DNA from: Spirosoma endbachense
GTDB lineage: Bacteria; Bacteroidota; Bacteroidia; Cytophagales; Spirosomataceae
DNA: 64,000 nucleotides
NCBI RefSeq assembly: GCF_010233585.1
Contig: NZ_CP045997.1
Span: 7,486,621-7,550,620 of the forward strand
Direction: 5' to 3'
This document shows, in pieces, positions 62,401 to 64,000 of the stretch. The position numbers were made by a program, and so were the translations under genes. Each line of letters starts with the position of its first letter. Within the stretch, counting starts at the first letter, position 1. A model generated the notes under the pieces. It was not told the DNA's origin. It searched no databases and saw only the letters and a program-made list of their open reading frames with translations.

Positions 62401-62509
62401 CCTTGCCGAATATGCCAAATACACTCGACCCGATTAACTGCTGAAAATCTATCTCCTGTAATTCCTGGTACGAATAAAGTCCCTGAATTGACAGCTTAAT
62501 GGGTATCAT
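59420..62509 (-). CDS. sbcC: exonuclease subunit SbcC (Rad50-like)
   Basis: 1029 residues, the family's usual size. N-terminal Walker A GKVGSGKTS (35-43), then Q-loop RTIIIPQNQFREFLEL. Two long coiled coils, with the zinc-hook C517-P-L-C520 at their tip. C-terminal signature LSGGQTFQASLSL and FFLDEGFGTLDKDSL (Walker B/D-loop). With SbcD it forms an ATP-dependent nuclease that opens DNA hairpins and cruciforms and processes protein-bound ends. Its ATG overlaps the sbcD stop by 4 bases, so the two subunits are translationally coupled. Confidence 0.97.
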   Translation of the reverse strand: MIPIKLSIQGLYSYQELQEIDFQQLIGSSVFGIFGKVGSGKTSLLEAISFALYGETERLNSRDNRQYNMMNLKSKHLLIDFEFQAGPEQQRYKFIYEARRHPKKHHEIMPGERRMFIWQENDWQPVGNEKEDVALLSKQILGLDYDNFKRTIIIPQNQFREFLELSPTERTKMMNQLFKLDQYDMAGRVGKLNKENDDQLSELRGLLAPLGDVTPEAIEQAKTSITVVLESLAQKETEINQLLPDEKRLIESQNRSKLLASHQQELTQLLIQQEQYQRLEADIALYETCLLIFQSDFAIFDKLASKQLKLTETEQNARQQLSVAGKRRASLVSLYDAAKKAYETRDELQQKIDELDTVQQIRTLQQSISQQIHNRDTLASQLEQQTSQLDHYKADRTKHQLVLDNGLGQTSNLERLYKVNNWFTAYKPLKKQADDLQAALNNYDLAVEKLKQRKNDALAGFPVDWAQLTLKTLPDQIEDALAQLKLIREDRETKHRQLLVQDELRKYADALTDGKPCPLCGSEHHPNRHIGNAEDTEVQRSDAALRKVVQRIDDTTTLQLTIKELATKLRSELENGKRLTQERTEIVGQLTAHEDAFVWPEFSKEQEGLVIEAMRQESDGQKQLQDAQQAVRELNKLTEETEIIYKELARKVAEADNDLSGLNGQLKTAAESLEHFRLDEVKQWGLDQIADLRESLYRTYKQTKINFDDADKQKSSAEKELATLEEQIQQVNIQLAEVSQESKTLETTINLNLDAQGLNREQVNQILQSGIDVSREKRRINDYNEKRTGLQKQVETLEAELAEHPFDPAALTAVQQKLTVLQAEKDELNKEHGRATTILATLEAQWQQKQDHQKRHDELDLRRQDLKKMDELFRAQGFVNYVSSVYLKNLCESANERFFKLTNNQLKLELDDKNGFQVRDYLNGGEVRSVKTLSGGQTFQASLSLALALSDNIQHLTKAKQNLFFLDEGFGTLDKDSLQTVFKTLKALRSENRVVGIISHVEELQQEVDNFIRAESTENGSRIVRSWDI

Positions 62510-63732
62510 TCAGATTCGGTTGCTAAAATCTCTTTAAACAACTGCTGAAGCCGCTCGTTCGGCTCCTGGCCTTTGTTTTTACTTTTAAAATAGTCTGCAA
62601 ACAACGTTTCCATACTCTGCGTAAGGTCAATAGCTGGTGCTGTTTCCTTTTGCGTCGACTTAACGTCTCTTACATCTGGTATGATCGTTACCAGTGAGTC
62701 ATGCGCCTGTTGAAGTTCTCTACGCTCTTCGCTGGTCAGGTAGGTTGGCGTTTGTAGAGTAATTTCGGCATAGCAGTCAGGATTCTGTTTAAGCCAGTCG
62801 ACAGCCTCGTCAACTCGTTTAAAACGGGGCCGTAAAAGCCGTTTGCCCGTTTTTAGAGGTACCGGTGTCACCGTTACGGCCTGGCCTGGTTTAGCCTCTA
62901 TCAACACAACAAATTTCTGCTGGTCAGACTCGGCAAAGCTATAAGCCAATGGACTGCTACTATATATAACAGGACTAGGCCCTCCTGCAATTTCCTGATA
63001 ACGGTGTAAATGCCCAAGCGCTGTATATTGAATTTGCGGTGGAATCATGTCGGTATACACAACCGATGCACCACCAACCTGTAGAATACTACGCTCGTCA
63101 TCTGATTCCTCGGGTTGTTCACCCCCACGTTTCATAACGAACAAATGGGTTGTCAGTAAATTAACACCCTGCTTATCCATATAGGTATTCGCAAGGGCAG
63201 CCCAATGCTCCTGAAGTTGTTGCCGGAGTTCGTCGCCAAAGCTTGTCTGCCCAAAATAAGCCCGCATTCGGGTCTCATTGGCATAGGGTGTAAGAATTAT
63301 CCGAACCGGGGCATCATGGCGGGGAAGTTTCAACTCGATAAAGCCAGGCGCAGAGCGCAACAGCTTTGCTTCACAGCTTAATTCGTAAGATCGAACTTCA
63401 GTTTTGGGGAATCCCGCGAAAATAATACCGCACTCACGCCCAAAATGGTCTTGCGCTTCTATACGATCCGGATTATCGTGATTCCCGGCAATAGCGACTA
63501 CTGGCCTGCTACCGCCCGCCGTCAATTTCTTGAGCGTACTATATAATAAGTCTTCTGCCTTAGGGTCTGGATTAAAGGTATCGAACAAGTCGCCAGCCAC
63601 TACTACCAGATCGGCTTGTTCCTGATCAGCGATTTGAACAATCTCATCCAATACATTTTGTTGCTCCTGGAGCCTTTGGAAATCCTGGAGTCGTTTCCCA
63701 AGATGCCAATCGGCCGTATGTACTATTTTCAT
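62506..63732 (-). CDS. sbcD: exonuclease subunit SbcD (Mre11-like)
   Basis: 408 residues, normal for SbcD. Metallophosphoesterase metal ligands: D8-W-H10 (HTADWHLGK), GDLFD, GNHDN and, later, TTHLF and LGHLHRY. The C-terminal part (about 280-408) should hold the capping and SbcC-binding segments. It is the nuclease subunit of SbcCD: 3'-5' exonuclease and endonuclease at hairpin tips. It is first in the sbcDC operon; the region upstream has no clear promoter. Confidence 0.96.
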   Translation of the reverse strand: MKIVHTADWHLGKRLQDFQRLQEQQNVLDEIVQIADQEQADLVVVAGDLFDTFNPDPKAEDLLYSTLKKLTAGGSRPVVAIAGNHDNPDRIEAQDHFGRECGIIFAGFPKTEVRSYELSCEAKLLRSAPGFIELKLPRHDAPVRIILTPYANETRMRAYFGQTSFGDELRQQLQEHWAALANTYMDKQGVNLLTTHLFVMKRGGEQPEESDDERSILQVGGASVVYTDMIPPQIQYTALGHLHRYQEIAGGPSPVIYSSSPLAYSFAESDQQKFVVLIEAKPGQAVTVTPVPLKTGKRLLRPRFKRVDEAVDWLKQNPDCYAEITLQTPTYLTSEERRELQQAHDSLVTIIPDVRDVKSTQKETAPAIDLTQSMETLFADYFKSKNKGQEPNERLQQLFKEILATESE

Positions 63733-63917
63733 GGGACGTTGTCACACGACTCTAGCCGTTATAAAGTAGGATGCAATATACTTCATTGTATCCGCAAAAC
63801 GGTCAGTAATTGCTTTATACATGCCTTTTAAACGTTGGTGAGAAGGCGGAAAACGACATTATGAGTGTCTTGTTGAAAAAAGTTTAAAATAGTTCAGTGG
63901 TGTAAGTGGCTGAAAAG

Positions 63918-63952
63918 GGGGGAGTTACCAACGATTCGTTGGTGACTCCCCC
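63918..63952. terminator. hairpin near the right edge
   Basis: 17-bp arms (63918-63934 and 63936-63952) with one G-T pair; GC-rich ends (GGGGG/CCCCC) and TATTTT downstream. The gene it ends, if any, lies outside the window. Confidence 0.6.
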
Positions 63953-64000
63953 GCTATTTTCAACCCAGGCCTTGACAAACCCCCTAAAGTGGCCTACCTT

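Noticed and set aside
63616..63831. 71-residue plus-strand ORF near the right edge
   Set aside because: Antisense to the start of sbcD; no family match.
1..64000. tRNA, rRNA, CRISPR arrays, IS elements
   Set aside because: No T-psi-C-like or rRNA-like sequence, no regular repeat-spacer array and no transposase was seen in any gap or frame.
63733..64000. Possible gene in the last 268 bases
   Set aside because: No convincing frame; holds only a terminator-like hairpin at 63918-63952.

Overview
The window looks like a chromosomal segment of an aerobic, Gram-negative member of the Bacteroidota, most like Spirosoma and relatives (Cytophagales). This is an inference from gene content: two TonB-dependent receptors with carboxypeptidase-like N-terminal domains, one paired with a DUF4249 lipoprotein; a two-component-regulator-propeller sensor kinase; a bacterial GGGP-synthase-like protein; and promoters of the Bacteroidota type (TTG, 17-23 bases, TAnnTTTG). 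No rRNA, tRNA, CRISPR array, insertion sequence or prophage was seen. About 53 protein genes fill the window.

Layout. 1-9.2 kb: end of a propeller-type histidine kinase, a secreted SASA esterase with two DUF11 domains, then a Planctomycetes-style pair (PSCyt1-DUF1549-DUF1553 protein plus a Tat-exported DUF1501 protein). 9.3-12.6 kb: an alpha/beta hydrolase with no normal start codon, gatC, plsC, purH. 12.8-18 kb: a polysaccharide flippase and a TonB receptor/DUF4249 pair. 18-25 kb: TraB/GumN protein, uvrA, an MgtC-family protein, a small outer-membrane-like protein, an SGNH lipoprotein. 25.3-28 kb: an MBOAT/AlgX-like O-acetylation pair. 28-33 kb: GMC oxidoreductase, SMP-30 lactonase, phosphatidylserine decarboxylase, glutamate dehydrogenase. 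33-36 kb: a zinc-less DksA-like protein, then a four-gene membrane operon (holin-X-like, YtxH-like, GGGP synthase, TonB C-terminal protein). 36-42 kb: AraC regulator, acyl-CoA dehydrogenase, MaoC hydratase, a hydrolase, a TVP38 protein, a cystathionine gamma-synthase/lyase. 42-44.7 kb: a TonB receptor behind a TPP riboswitch, so probably a thiamine importer. 44.7-50 kb: DUF4926, TPR protein, ribH, aspartate kinase, an MNT/HEPN pair fused into the serS transcription unit, serS. 50-59 kb: DUF349 protein, ettA, a class IV aminotransferase, KdsC-like phosphatase, an NSUN-type rRNA methyltransferase with a coupled hydrolase, fabI, a PhoD-like phosphatase. 59-64 kb: sbcDC.

Most genes are housekeeping or envelope functions. 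The strongest unexplained signal is structural: more than twenty intergenic hairpins, many with 20-30 bp near-perfect stems, including a 64-bp perfect palindrome between convergent genes, four related elements sharing a CCGTGGCAC-type core, and a 60-bp perfect palindrome inside the coding sequence of the AlgX-like gene. A complete sbcCD locus, whose product cuts DNA hairpins, lies in the same window. Other points worth following are the ATT (or lost) start of the 9.3-kb hydrolase, the secreted cytochrome/DUF1501 module, and the placing of an essential tRNA synthetase two bases behind a HEPN gene.
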